Below are positions 55,471-64,000 of a stretch of 64,000 nt of DNA, piece after piece; positions within the stretch are counted from its first letter, which is position 1; every line of letters begins with the position of its first letter. A program made the translations under genes and the position numbers. The notes beneath the pieces are model-generated. The model ran no database searches. It worked only from the letters and a program-made list of their open reading frames with translations, and had not been told where the DNA came from. Source of the stretch: Zoroaster sp. YZ-2022 (taxonomy: Eukaryota > Echinodermata > Asteroidea > Forcipulatida > Zoroasteridae); the NCBI GenBank assembly GCA_029582265.1, contig CM055831.1, positions 20,970,682 to 21,034,681 of the forward strand, given 5' to 3'.

Positions 55471-58300
55471 TGCTACCGTGAAATAATAGTAATAATAAGA
55501 ATAATAGTAATAATAATGAGAATATAAGTAATAAATGTGGATAGCGAGGACAGAAGTGTGTACCTAGAATTAGGGAATACATAATTTGAAATGATCTGGA
55601 GGTGATTAGGGAATTAGGCAATTATTGCATGTAACGTTTTATATGTTATATGTATTGCGTCGGTTCAATTTCTCGCATACACCTCCTCGCCCCTGTGTAC
55701 AAAGTATATGCGTTCTCTTCAAAAATCACTGATTCGTATTGTTACAACAACTATGACTCACACTTTCACATGCACAAATTTTCCAGTAAATCATACCATA
55801 CTGCCTCAAAGTGGACTACGTATTTAAACAAGAGCTCACTTTTACAGCATATAACAATAAAATCACAGATGTTCATGAAAAAATGTGCGGTCATATCTAC
55901 ATACCTTAATATTTGTATCTAGCAGTTAAACTGATATTTCCACTTTCACAAGCACTAACTTTCCAGTAAATCATACCTTTTCAGTATGACTTTGTTTCAA
56001 TGTTCTTCTAGACTATTTTTTCAAAAGATCAGTTATACGCCACAGTCATACCATTTCACTGTTTTTGTTTAAATGTTGTACTAGACTATGCCAGTAAATC
56101 ATACCTTTTCATTTCTTCTCCCCATGTACAAAGTTATGCGTTCTTATCAAAAATCTTCACCCCCAACACCTCACCTCGTTCATGTGCTATCTGTGTTAAT
56201 AACATGTATCTTGTAATATCAGTGGTTAAACTGATATTTCCACTTTCACAAGCACTAACTTACGCTTGCATGTAACGTAAAGTAATGTTACGGGAAAATA
56301 TTTATGTGTTTACGTTGATTTAACGAAATATCAATGACCAAAGTTACGTTGAATTAACGTTAAAGTAACATTATGGGTAAATGTTAATACAACATTGTTT
56401 CAACGTTCATGTGCTATCTGGCCATCACTTAATATTTGTATCTAGTAATATCAGTGGTTACAGTGATATTAGGTCGAGTTGTCACAAGACTCGAATTGTG
56501 TCGTGGGTCAAGTTGTTCGTGTCGAGTTGTCACAAGGGTCGAGATGTCTTAACCCCCCCACCCCCACAGCATCACACTAAAGCGCCGGTGAATAAAATGA
56601 TATTTACTTACGTAATGATGATCAATGTAATATCAATCAGCAAAATAACGTTGAAATACCGTTTGCATGTAACGTTAAATGTAATGCGTTGGTTGAATTT
56701 CTCCCGCATACACCTGTTCGCCCCATGTACAAAGTTATGCGTTCTCACCAAAAAATCTTCACCCCCAACACCTCACCTCGTTCATGTGCTATCTGTGTTA
56801 ATAACATGTATCTTGTAATATCAGTGGTTAAACTGATATTTTCACTTTCACAAGCACTAACTTACGCTTGCATGTAACGTAAAGTAACCTTACGGGCAAA
56901 TATTTATGTGTTCACGTTGATTTAACGAAATATCAATGAGCAAAGTTTCGTTGAATTAACGTTAAAGTAACATTATATGCTATCTGGCCATCCTTAATAT
57001 TTGTATCTAGTAATATCAGTGGTGAAACTGATATTTTCACTTCTACAAGCACTAACTGATGCTTGCATGTAACGTTAAAGTAATGTTACAGTGTAACATT
57101 GGTGTAACGTTAAAGTAACATTATATGCTATCTGGCCATCCTTAATATTTGTATCTAGTAATATCAGTGGTGAAACTGATATTTTCACTTCTACAAGCAC
57201 TAACTGATGCTTGCATGTAACGTTAAAGTAATGTTACAGTGTAACATTGGTGTAACGTTAAAGTAACATTAAAGGTAAATGTTAATGCAACGTTGTTTCA
57301 ACGTACATGTGCTATCTGGCCATATCCCTTAATATTTGTATATAGTAATCAGTGGTTACAGTAATATTGTCACTTTCACAAGCACCAACTTTGCAGCATG
57401 TGCTATCTGTTATAATTTGTATCTAGTAATATTAGTGGTTAAACTGATGTTTCCTCTTTCACAAGCATTAACTTACGCTTCATGTAACGATATGGTACAT
57501 GTTTTGTATTTATTGTGAAAATGCGAAGTGCTAATGACAACTTGATCGTGGTTCGAGTTTTGTGTAGGTCGAGTTGTCACAAGGCTGAGTTGTGTGTTTG
57601 TTAAAATCACGTTTTTTGGTCAAGCACATGACAAACACTGACATTAAAATATGGAATTCTTGGCTTTTAGGTTGTAAATTATTCTGAGTTTGAACTGAGT
57701 CTGAATTCAACTGAGTTTGAAACGTCATGAAATTTATGTTTAAAATGCATTTTTTCGTAGATTTAATCTTGCGTGTACAGTAATGCGTCGGTTGAATTTC
57801 TCGCATACACCTCTTCGCCCCGTGTACAAAGTATATGCGTTCTCGCCAAAAATCTTCGCCCCCGACACCTCTTCTCGTGTACAAAGTATTACCATGGATA
57901 TAACGTTATGCGTTCTCGCCAATCTATACGTCTAACAGATTCGACTGAAATGTTAATAAAATAAAATAATATTTACTGACGTTATGACGTAATTGGTTTT
58001 AGAAACTCAGTCACATTACAAGTTTTCACATGGTGCATGTTTTGTATTTATGGGTAAATGCTACGTGAACTCGTGGGTCAAGTTTTGTTTAGGTCGAGTT
58101 GTCACAAGGGTCGAGATGTCTAAACCCCCTGCAGGGTCACTCTATTTGTTTTGGTCGACTTGTCCGTTCTCGCCAATCTATAGTCCCGCAGATGAGACTA
58201 AAATGTTAATAAAATAGCGTAATGATGACGAAAATTGGTTCTACAAACTGAGTCACATTACCATCTTTCATGCTGTATGTTTTGTATTTATGTCGCACGA
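55471..58300. repeat. Complex repeat block, related to 62770-63775
   Basis: Recurring phrases include TTTCTCGCATACACCTCCTC-type segments (about 55668, 56698, 57795), CTAGTAATATCAGTGGTTA (about 56440, 57010, 57160, 57420) and CGAGTTGTCACAAGGGTCGA (about 56523, 58094). The block contains many ATGTAACGT motifs. No protein domain is seen in any frame. It shares its last part with 63180-63775. Confidence 0.75.
56973..57268. repeat. Two tandem copies of a 148-bp unit
   Basis: The segment starting TTATATGCTATCTGGCCATC at 56973 repeats at 57121 with essentially no differences across GTATCTAGTAATATCAGTGG, CTTCTACAAGCACTAACTGA and AGTGTAACATTGGTGTAACG. A very recent tandem duplication. Confidence 0.9.
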
Positions 58301-58314
58301 ACACCTAAAAAAGA

Positions 58315-59350
58315 GAAACGGTTTAATATTTAAATATTCATACCTTTTGTCATTATTTAATTAACCATTAAAAATCACAATGAAAACCCAGCTTTCATAT
58401 TTTTCAAAATATTTAGTAAAACTGATGAAATGACACCCCTGATCTGGAACAAAAACAGTGTCAACAAACAGAAGATTTTGTAAAAATTTTACTGTTGACC
58501 CTCTGACTTTTTTTCCCGTAATCTTAATAAATAATGTTGATTTACCTTTCGAGGAAAAAGTGCGCCACCAACGCAGCTACATGTCTCATTCGCAAACGCC
58601 GACGCGCGTGTAGCCTGAAGGTCTGACGTCACGCTTTGAACTAGAGGCGCGTGAATTACAGACAGGGGACCAGTCTAACGGGCGTGGTGAACATTGTGGT
58701 TTATAAATACGCTTATTAAAATTAAGACGACGGGTAAATTAACTGTGTGCAAAGCACGTATCCACTGTTCAAATAGCTAGTGTGCGTCAATAACATTCTC
58801 TCGCGCGCTGCAAACGTATACGTGTACGTGCGTGTATTATAACGGCTTGGCGACAACATTTTCTGAATCATTTACGGAGTTAGAATTCTCAAAATATCTG
58901 CAAGGTTCAACGGACAGATTTCCGTAAAGCTCTCTTGAAAGTCAAAATTAAGGGGAAAAGGTCAGAGGGTCAACGATAACATTTTACAGAATCTTCTGTT
59001 CGTTGACACTGTTTTTGTTGCAATTTAGAGGTGTCATTTCATTATGAGTTTCTGTAAAAAAAATATTTTGAAAATATGAGAGTTGTGTTTTTCATTGTGA
59101 TTATTAATGGTTAATTAAATTAAAAGGTATGAAAATTTAAATATTAAACTGTTGCGCAATTGTTTTGCCCTGTCACATTAATGGTATGGCCTACAATGCG
59201 CGTCAAGCCTCATGAGCTATTTGAACAGTGAATACGTGCTTACTCAATATACCCGTCGTAATACGCATATTTTATGAACCACGGTGTTCACCACCACGCG
59301 CGTCGGCGTTTGCAAATAAGACGTGTTTTGCGTTGGTAGCACATTTTCCC
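58315..59350. repeat. Interleaved inverted repeats in order A, B, A', B'
   Basis: A (58315-58545: TTTAATATTTAAATATTCAT ... TGTTGACCCTCTGAC) is mirrored by A' (58935-59155). B (58556-58785: CAAACGCCGACGCGCG ... TATCCACTGTTCAAATAGC) is mirrored by B' (59210-59345). A simple palindrome would give A B B' A'. This order fits inversion within a tandemly repeated A-B unit. No coding sequence is seen. Confidence 0.8.
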
Positions 59351-59847
59351 CTAACCCTTCCTCCCACCCCTGGGTTGAGGGGTACCACACTGCATGCCTG
59401 TATTCTTAATACGCGGTATGTTGGCGTTTACACAAATAAATTGCACCCGATTGGTCAAAGAGGCACTGGACCGCGTAGAAAACGAACGACGGGTGCAGAA
59501 TATTGGTACCAGCCATTGATCTCCATTATATTATAATGGTGATCAATGGTACCAACGTAGTTATGGTGGCGCCCAGACAAATGTTCGGTTGATAAGTCTA
59601 TCCGCACACAGCTGCATATTGTGGCCATCTAGCTATGGAAATGCACCCCCAAATGTTCAAAAACCAAACAGCATTGATTGGTATGGACTCCTCAATGGTC
59701 TCCTCAATGGATTTATATACGCAATGCCAAAATACAGTCTCCCATACACACGTAATAACAAACATGTGACTTTCTGTCATTAACATCTTATACCCATTAT
59801 TGCTTCATTTTGTGAGCAGTTATGCTGTTTTGCGCCAGTGAACAGCT
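59351..59847. other. Unassigned DNA with a short palindrome
   Basis: ATTGGTACCAGCCATTGATC and its near mirror GATCAATGGTACCAA flank ATTATATTATAAT at 59503-59557. No gene recognised. Confidence 0.45.
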
Positions 59848-60077
59848 TTAAAGGGAACAATATCGTTACAAACAGAGCAGACTTTCAACAGGGCATGGAA
59901 TCGGTGTCTTCGTTTAAAAGACGAACACAGTGACTGAAAATATCACTGGCTCATTTATGCAGCAGCAACGGTTATAATGACCTTATCATGTGGGATATTA
60001 TTTTCAGTCACTGAGATAATCTAAAGCAAGCACTCCGACTCCATGCCCTGTTGATCGGGACGGTGTTGTCCCTTTAA
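59848..60077. mobile_element. MITE family B copy
   Basis: Begins TTAAAGGGAACAATATCGTT and ends GTGTTGTCCCTTTAA. The arms are complete, with the CTGGCTCATTTATGCAGCAG centre. It is the clearest template for the family. Confidence 0.88.
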
Positions 60078-61297
60078 TTTCACAGACCCCCAAAAGGGTT
60101 TAGGAACATAATGGCAAATGGAAATCCTCGTCAGAGCTTTACAATGAAGCATGCAAAGTATCCAAATGTAATGGATTGATTACACCTGCTGCGCTTCCTG
60201 TGAAAACAGACTCAACTTTAGCATCTCGTTAACTCTTCTCAGCCCGTCTGAGATCTTTTTAGGTGTAACAAGCTGAATTGATTAAAGGGGAGAAAGTAAA
60301 ATCGCTTAGTCACACGGCATCCACCTATCTGCTTTATCTTCTTGAAGGCGATGGTCCAGGATCTGGCACCCTGCCAACAAATGGGGGCACATAAGAAATT
60401 GATATAGCGGGGCCGGATTCCCAACATCCCCCTGGATTGGCTATGTCTCCTTGTCTCTTCGTGTTTCTTGTGATACTATGCAATTTGTAAATCCCGTGAG
60501 ATGGGCCATAAATTAAACTTTCATTAACTGGGGAAGTTCAGAGAAACAGATAATATCAGAACCGTGTGCGTATGCGAGCTGATTGCAGAAACCATCCATT
60601 TTTGTTAACATCGCAATTATGTGGTAACTTAAGGCGACTGATTTTTGAGACTTGTCTTCAACGCCTTCCCTGATTGTTTATCAGTATCGTCTAAAATAGG
60701 CCTAGCCTGTATTTATTCAGAGTCTGGATTTCTTGCTTGGTACAGGATCGACCAAAAGCATAGTACGATCTGGGTATAGCATGCATTTATTGCGCTGTGT
60801 ATATCTTGGACCCGTTAATAAAACTAAATAAAAATATAGCATATTGAATTTTCAAGACGAAAATTAGCCCTAATTCTAGTTAAAAACATCAAACAAATTA
60901 TTATGATTTTGTAATATTATACAAATATAGGCCTATCCGTTGATGTTCCGGCCTTATGAGGGTGCTTTACGCACAGGTCTGTTGCCCGGGGACGTTTACT
61001 AGTTTCCGTAAGGTTTTAGCTATATTCAATTAAGTGTTAACGGTTAGCAGTGTAGTTTCCTCTACAGATGTTTTATTAAATGGCGGCGAAAATATATTTT
61101 TCATTGAGAAAAAAAAAAGAAAAAAAAGAAAATTGAAAAGTACTTTAAGTACAATCTGAGCTATTTATATAATCCAGACAGTAGTTACCCGTTTTTTCAC
61201 TCAAAATAGTTACACCAGAAGTAGACTATTTCCAGCTACTTACATGTAGATTATTGTTATTATTATATTTTTTTTTACAATTGGATAGCAAAATAAG
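60078..61297. other. Unassigned DNA
   Basis: No gene recognised. TAGGCCTA occurs near 60698 and 60929. Confidence 0.35.
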
Positions 61298-62182
61298 CTT
61301 TTGATGAAAACGCTGACATGGGTTTAATAATATTGGGCACTGATGTCCCAAGATCTTTGTTTAGTACTAAGAAAGTTATGATATATTGAAATAAACTGAA
61401 AAGGCACGTTAATTAAAGTCATTGTATACAAAAGTTGCATTGTGTGTTCCTTAGGCGTCCAAGTAGTACTAACTCGTCCAAACGTAATTTTAGGCAAGAC
61501 CCGATCGACAGGATGGCTGGGTAGATGAGACTGTGAGTGGGAGTTTTTTGGGACAGTAGGTGGCAGGAGACTGATGAGGTGTTTGTTATTGTTCGAAATG
61601 TAATGGGCACTATGCTCAGAAGTAAATGAGCAATGGAAAACAAAATTAGCAGCTAAGTCTGCTGCCACCTACTGTTTGAATGTCATCCATTGATATAGAT
61701 AATGTAGATACTGAGAATATAATAAATGTTTAGATTAGTGAAATTCTTGCGTCGGGAGATAAACAATTGATTAAATTTTTCCCTACACCGACGTGTGTAT
61801 AGCACTGTATACTCAGTGCTTTCCGAGTGTCTGTGAAAAACCCACGACCTCCTGCTTACTAGTGCAGACGTCTTAACCTCTCGACCACCGAGCTTACCCG
61901 ATGACAATTGGCCGGCTACAATCCCATATAGCAGCGGGTTCCGCGATATATATAGGTTGGTGAAATTCTTGCGTCGGGAGTTCGAATCCCGCCCGAGTCG
62001 CCTGTGTAGGTTTTTTTTCACAGACACTCGGAAAGCACTGAGTATACAGTGCTATACACACGTCAGTGTAGGGCAAAATTAAATCAATTGTTTATCTCCC
62101 GACGCAAGAATTTCACCAACCTATATATATCGCGGAACCCGCTGCTATATGGGATTCTAGCCGGCCAATTGTCATCGGGCAA

Positions 62183-62253
62183 GCTCGGTGGTCGAGAGGT
62201 TGAGACGTCTGCACTAGTAAGCAGGAGGTCGTGGGTTCGAATCTCGCCCGAGT
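62183..62253 (+). tRNA. tRNA-like domain of array unit 1
   Basis: GCTCGGTGGTCGAGAGGTTG, loop ACTAGTAA, B box GGTTCGAATCT. Same structure as at 39682-39753. A SINE-type Pol III promoter and not a working tRNA. Confidence 0.45.
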
Positions 62254-62435
62254 CGCCTGTATAGTTTTTTCACAGACACTCAGAAAGCACTGAGCATACA
62301 GTGCTTATACACACGTCGGTGTAGGGCAAAATTAAATCAATTGTTTATCTCCCGACGCAAGAATTTCACCAACCTATATATATCGCGGAACCCGCTGCTA
62401 TATGGGATTCTAGCCGGCCAATTGTCATCGGGCAA

Positions 62436-62506
62436 ACTCGGTGGTCGAGAGGTTGAGACGTCTGCACTAGTAAGCAGGAGGTCGTGGGTTCGAATCTCGC
62501 CCGAGT
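62436..62506 (+). tRNA. tRNA-like domain of array unit 2
   Basis: Nearly identical to 62183-62253, with ACTCGGTGG at the start. Same reservations. Confidence 0.45.
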
Positions 62507-62770
62507 CGCCTGTATAGTTTTTTCACAGACACTCAGAAAGCACCGAGTATACAGTGTTATACACACGTCGGTGTAGGGCAAAATTAAATCAATGATAAAT
62601 GTTGTTATTGAGATGTGTGACATGTGACATCACTACTGTAAATACATGATAAGTTGACATTATTGTTTGCAGTATTATCTGTACAGATATTACTACAATA
62701 GTACAAAACTAGTTGCAATGAAGTGTTTGATGAAAACGAACACAGGGGTTTCGGCTACATGTATATTGTT

Positions 62771-63775
62771 AATTATTGGGACACCGAGTTCTTTCATTGT
62801 TTGTCCCCCAGACGTTTGAGACAATTTGTATGTGGATAAATGCAAAGGATGTAACGAATCAAGTTAATGCCCTTCTATTAAATGTGTGCAACGATTCTCA
62901 AACGATTCAAACATACGAAAACAAAGAACATCGTATTGTAGAATCAACCCATGTGTACATACCCTGTAGATTGCGCTATGTACAAACACTACATCGTCAC
63001 GTACAATCATACCAACGGGTACAGTCCCTATGGCAATTTCCCTTACTACACAACCACCACCGAATAAGAGTTCAATGACAACAGAACATGCACTATTTTT
63101 ATTGCTATCGTGATAAAGGGTTTTGTGTAGGATGAGAAAGGATGGTACCACATTTTACCCATAGTTGGTAAATTCGAGCAATACAATTTCGAAGTTTATA
63201 TTGACTACATCATAATCTTCGCAGATTAGACTAAAATGATAATGAAATAATAGTTACTGACGTAATGATGACGTAATTGGTTTTAGAAACTAAGTCACAT
63301 TATAGGCATTCATATGGTGCATGTTTTGTATTTATGTGAAAATGCCAAGTGCCAAGTATGACAACTCGTGGTCGAGTTTTGTTTAGGTCGAGTTTTCACA
63401 AGGGTCGAGATGTCTTAACCCCCCGCAGGGTCACACTATTTGTTTAGGTCGACTTGTCCGTTCTCGTCAATCTATACGTCCCGCAGATTACACTAAAACG
63501 TTAATAAAATAATATTTACTGACGTAATGATGAGGTAATTGGTTCTACAAACTGAGTCACATTACGAGCTTTCATGCTGCATGTTTTGTATTTATGTGAA
63601 AATGCGAAGTATGACAACTCGTGGATTGAGTTTTGCGTATGTCGAGTTGTCACAAGGCTCGAGTGCTGTCGTGGATCCAGTTGTCCATGTCCAGTTGTCG
63701 TAAAGGTCGAGATGTCTTAACCCCCGCGTCACACTAAAATGTGAATAAAAATATATTTACTGATAAGTAAGACTA
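62771..63775. repeat. Complex repeat block related to 57480-58300
   Basis: GTAATTGGTTTTAGAAACT, GGTGCATGTTTTGTATTTAT, GGTCGAGTTTTGTTTAGGTC and GTCCGTTCTCGTCAATCTAT are shared with 57950-58250. Two internal sub-copies lie at about 63220-63500 and 63490-63760. The open frames at 62776-63151 have no recognised domain. Confidence 0.75.
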
Positions 63776-63782
63776 ATTGCGG

Positions 63783-64000
63783 TGACACCATGTGGAATCT
63801 CAATTGAGTAGTAATTAGTTCTGAAAAGAACTGGGGGTACAACTCGACGTTTCGATCAGTATGCTCTGATCGTCCTCAGGAGAACACCCAACTCATCACA
63901 CCCATCGACGCATGGCACCCCAGACGCATCAGAGAGGCCATCGAGATCGTCAAACACGACACTGTGCCACAGGACATCGGTTTCTTCATCAGCGACATTT
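63783..64000 (+). mobile_element. Penelope-like element with inverted terminal part, runs off the window
   Basis: An inverted 3'-region piece (63783-63880: CACCATGTGGAATCTCAATT ... TCGATCAGTATGCTCTGATC) is joined directly to forward endonuclease coding sequence: QLITPIDAWHPRRIREAIEI, then KHDTVPQDIGFFISDI, still open at the window end. It is the intact counterpart of the broken sequence at 30184-30285. Confidence 0.75.
63849..63879 (-). ncRNA. Hammerhead-ribozyme-like core, second copy
   Basis: On the minus strand: CTGAGGA, stem CGATCAG/CTGATCG with loop AGCATA, then AAACG. Identical stem and core to 30549-30578 with one loop substitution. Located in the inverted terminal part of the Penelope-like element. 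Confidence 0.6.

Larger units (their letters stand above)
61739..62592. mobile_element. tRNA-like tandem array with an inversion
   Basis: Two complete forward units of 252-253 bp start with CAATTGTTTATCTCCCGACG at 62085 and 62338. They are preceded by a partial forward unit (61979-62084) starting inside the B box and an inverted unit (61741-61978). The inverted unit lacks about 30 bp around its B box, and the partial forward unit starts at the same place. The flanking ends are GAAATTCTTGCGTCGGGAG and TAGGGCAAAATTAAATCAAT. Confidence 0.85.
61298..62770 (+). repeat. Duplicated repeat block, copy 2, containing a tRNA-like array
   Basis: The left half (61298-61738) and right half (62593-62770) match consecutive parts of 54885-55470. 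The array at 61739-62592 interrupts the match near AATAATTTATGATCTGATAA of copy 1, marking it as an insertion. Confidence 0.85.

Noticed and set aside
57719..57728. Another hammerhead at TTTGAAACGTC
   Set aside because: GAAACGTC is present but no CUGANGA core with a pairing stem II is found upstream.
62776..63151. Overlapping frames of 95-100 codons on both strands
   Set aside because: They lie in a repeat block, have no domain, and the open frames overlap on opposite strands. I see no reason to prefer either.

Overview
This is eukaryotic, repeat-rich, gene-poor DNA, most likely from a marine invertebrate. Support comes from animal-type retroelements (BEL/Pao, CR1-like and RLE-type LINEs, a Penelope-like element, a Polinton-type DNA polymerase fragment), tRNA-derived SINEs, many MITEs, and a neurensin-family gene. 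The palindrome TAGGCCTA and its shorter core recur in unique sequence, which in my experience points to an ambulacrarian (echinoderm or hemichordate). That assignment is an inference.

Host-like genes are few. The best is an intact neurensin/TMEM74-family two-membrane-span protein (11.5-12.3 kb, +). Two predicted exons (38.35-38.62 and 39.41-39.50 kb, +) join in phase and look like the end of a PH-like domain. A BEN-domain coding region (35.85-36.74 kb, +) is split by a SINE, and a Cys/His-rich reading frame (35.4-35.9 kb, -) abuts it.

Layout. 0-9 kb: unique AT-rich DNA, one MITE, a LINE 3' end and a 1.6 kb array of a 12-bp repeat. 9-11.3 kb: two foldback elements sharing TA microsatellites, then an inverted pair of tRNA-like genes. 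11.5-12.3 kb: the neurensin gene. 15.6-21.7 kb: a tRNA-Leu SINE, a 20-bp minisatellite lying at the centre of a MITE, and a foldback with internal repeats. 22.6-26.8 kb: LINE ORF1 (+), a broken Polinton DNA polymerase (+) and LINE ORF2 (-). 27.5-32.7 kb: MITEs and a 5'-inverted Penelope-like element that carries a Harbinger-like insertion and a hammerhead-like motif. 35-40 kb: the BEN and PH-like regions. 43.5-50.2 kb: a decayed BEL/Pao element with a probable 3' LTR, directly followed by a CR1-like LINE. 51.3-52.9 kb: a SINE whose (ATT)n tail is hugely expanded and contains an RLE-type LINE fragment. 54.8-64 kb: locally duplicated repeat blocks, tRNA-like tandem units, a large inverted structure and a second Penelope-like fragment.

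The window is best read as an archive of transposition and repeat expansion around one clear gene. Notable points are minisatellites that appear to arise inside transposons, transposons that sit in microsatellites, and several inverted-duplication structures. Except for the neurensin gene, all recognised protein-coding matter is broken, partial or transposon-derived.
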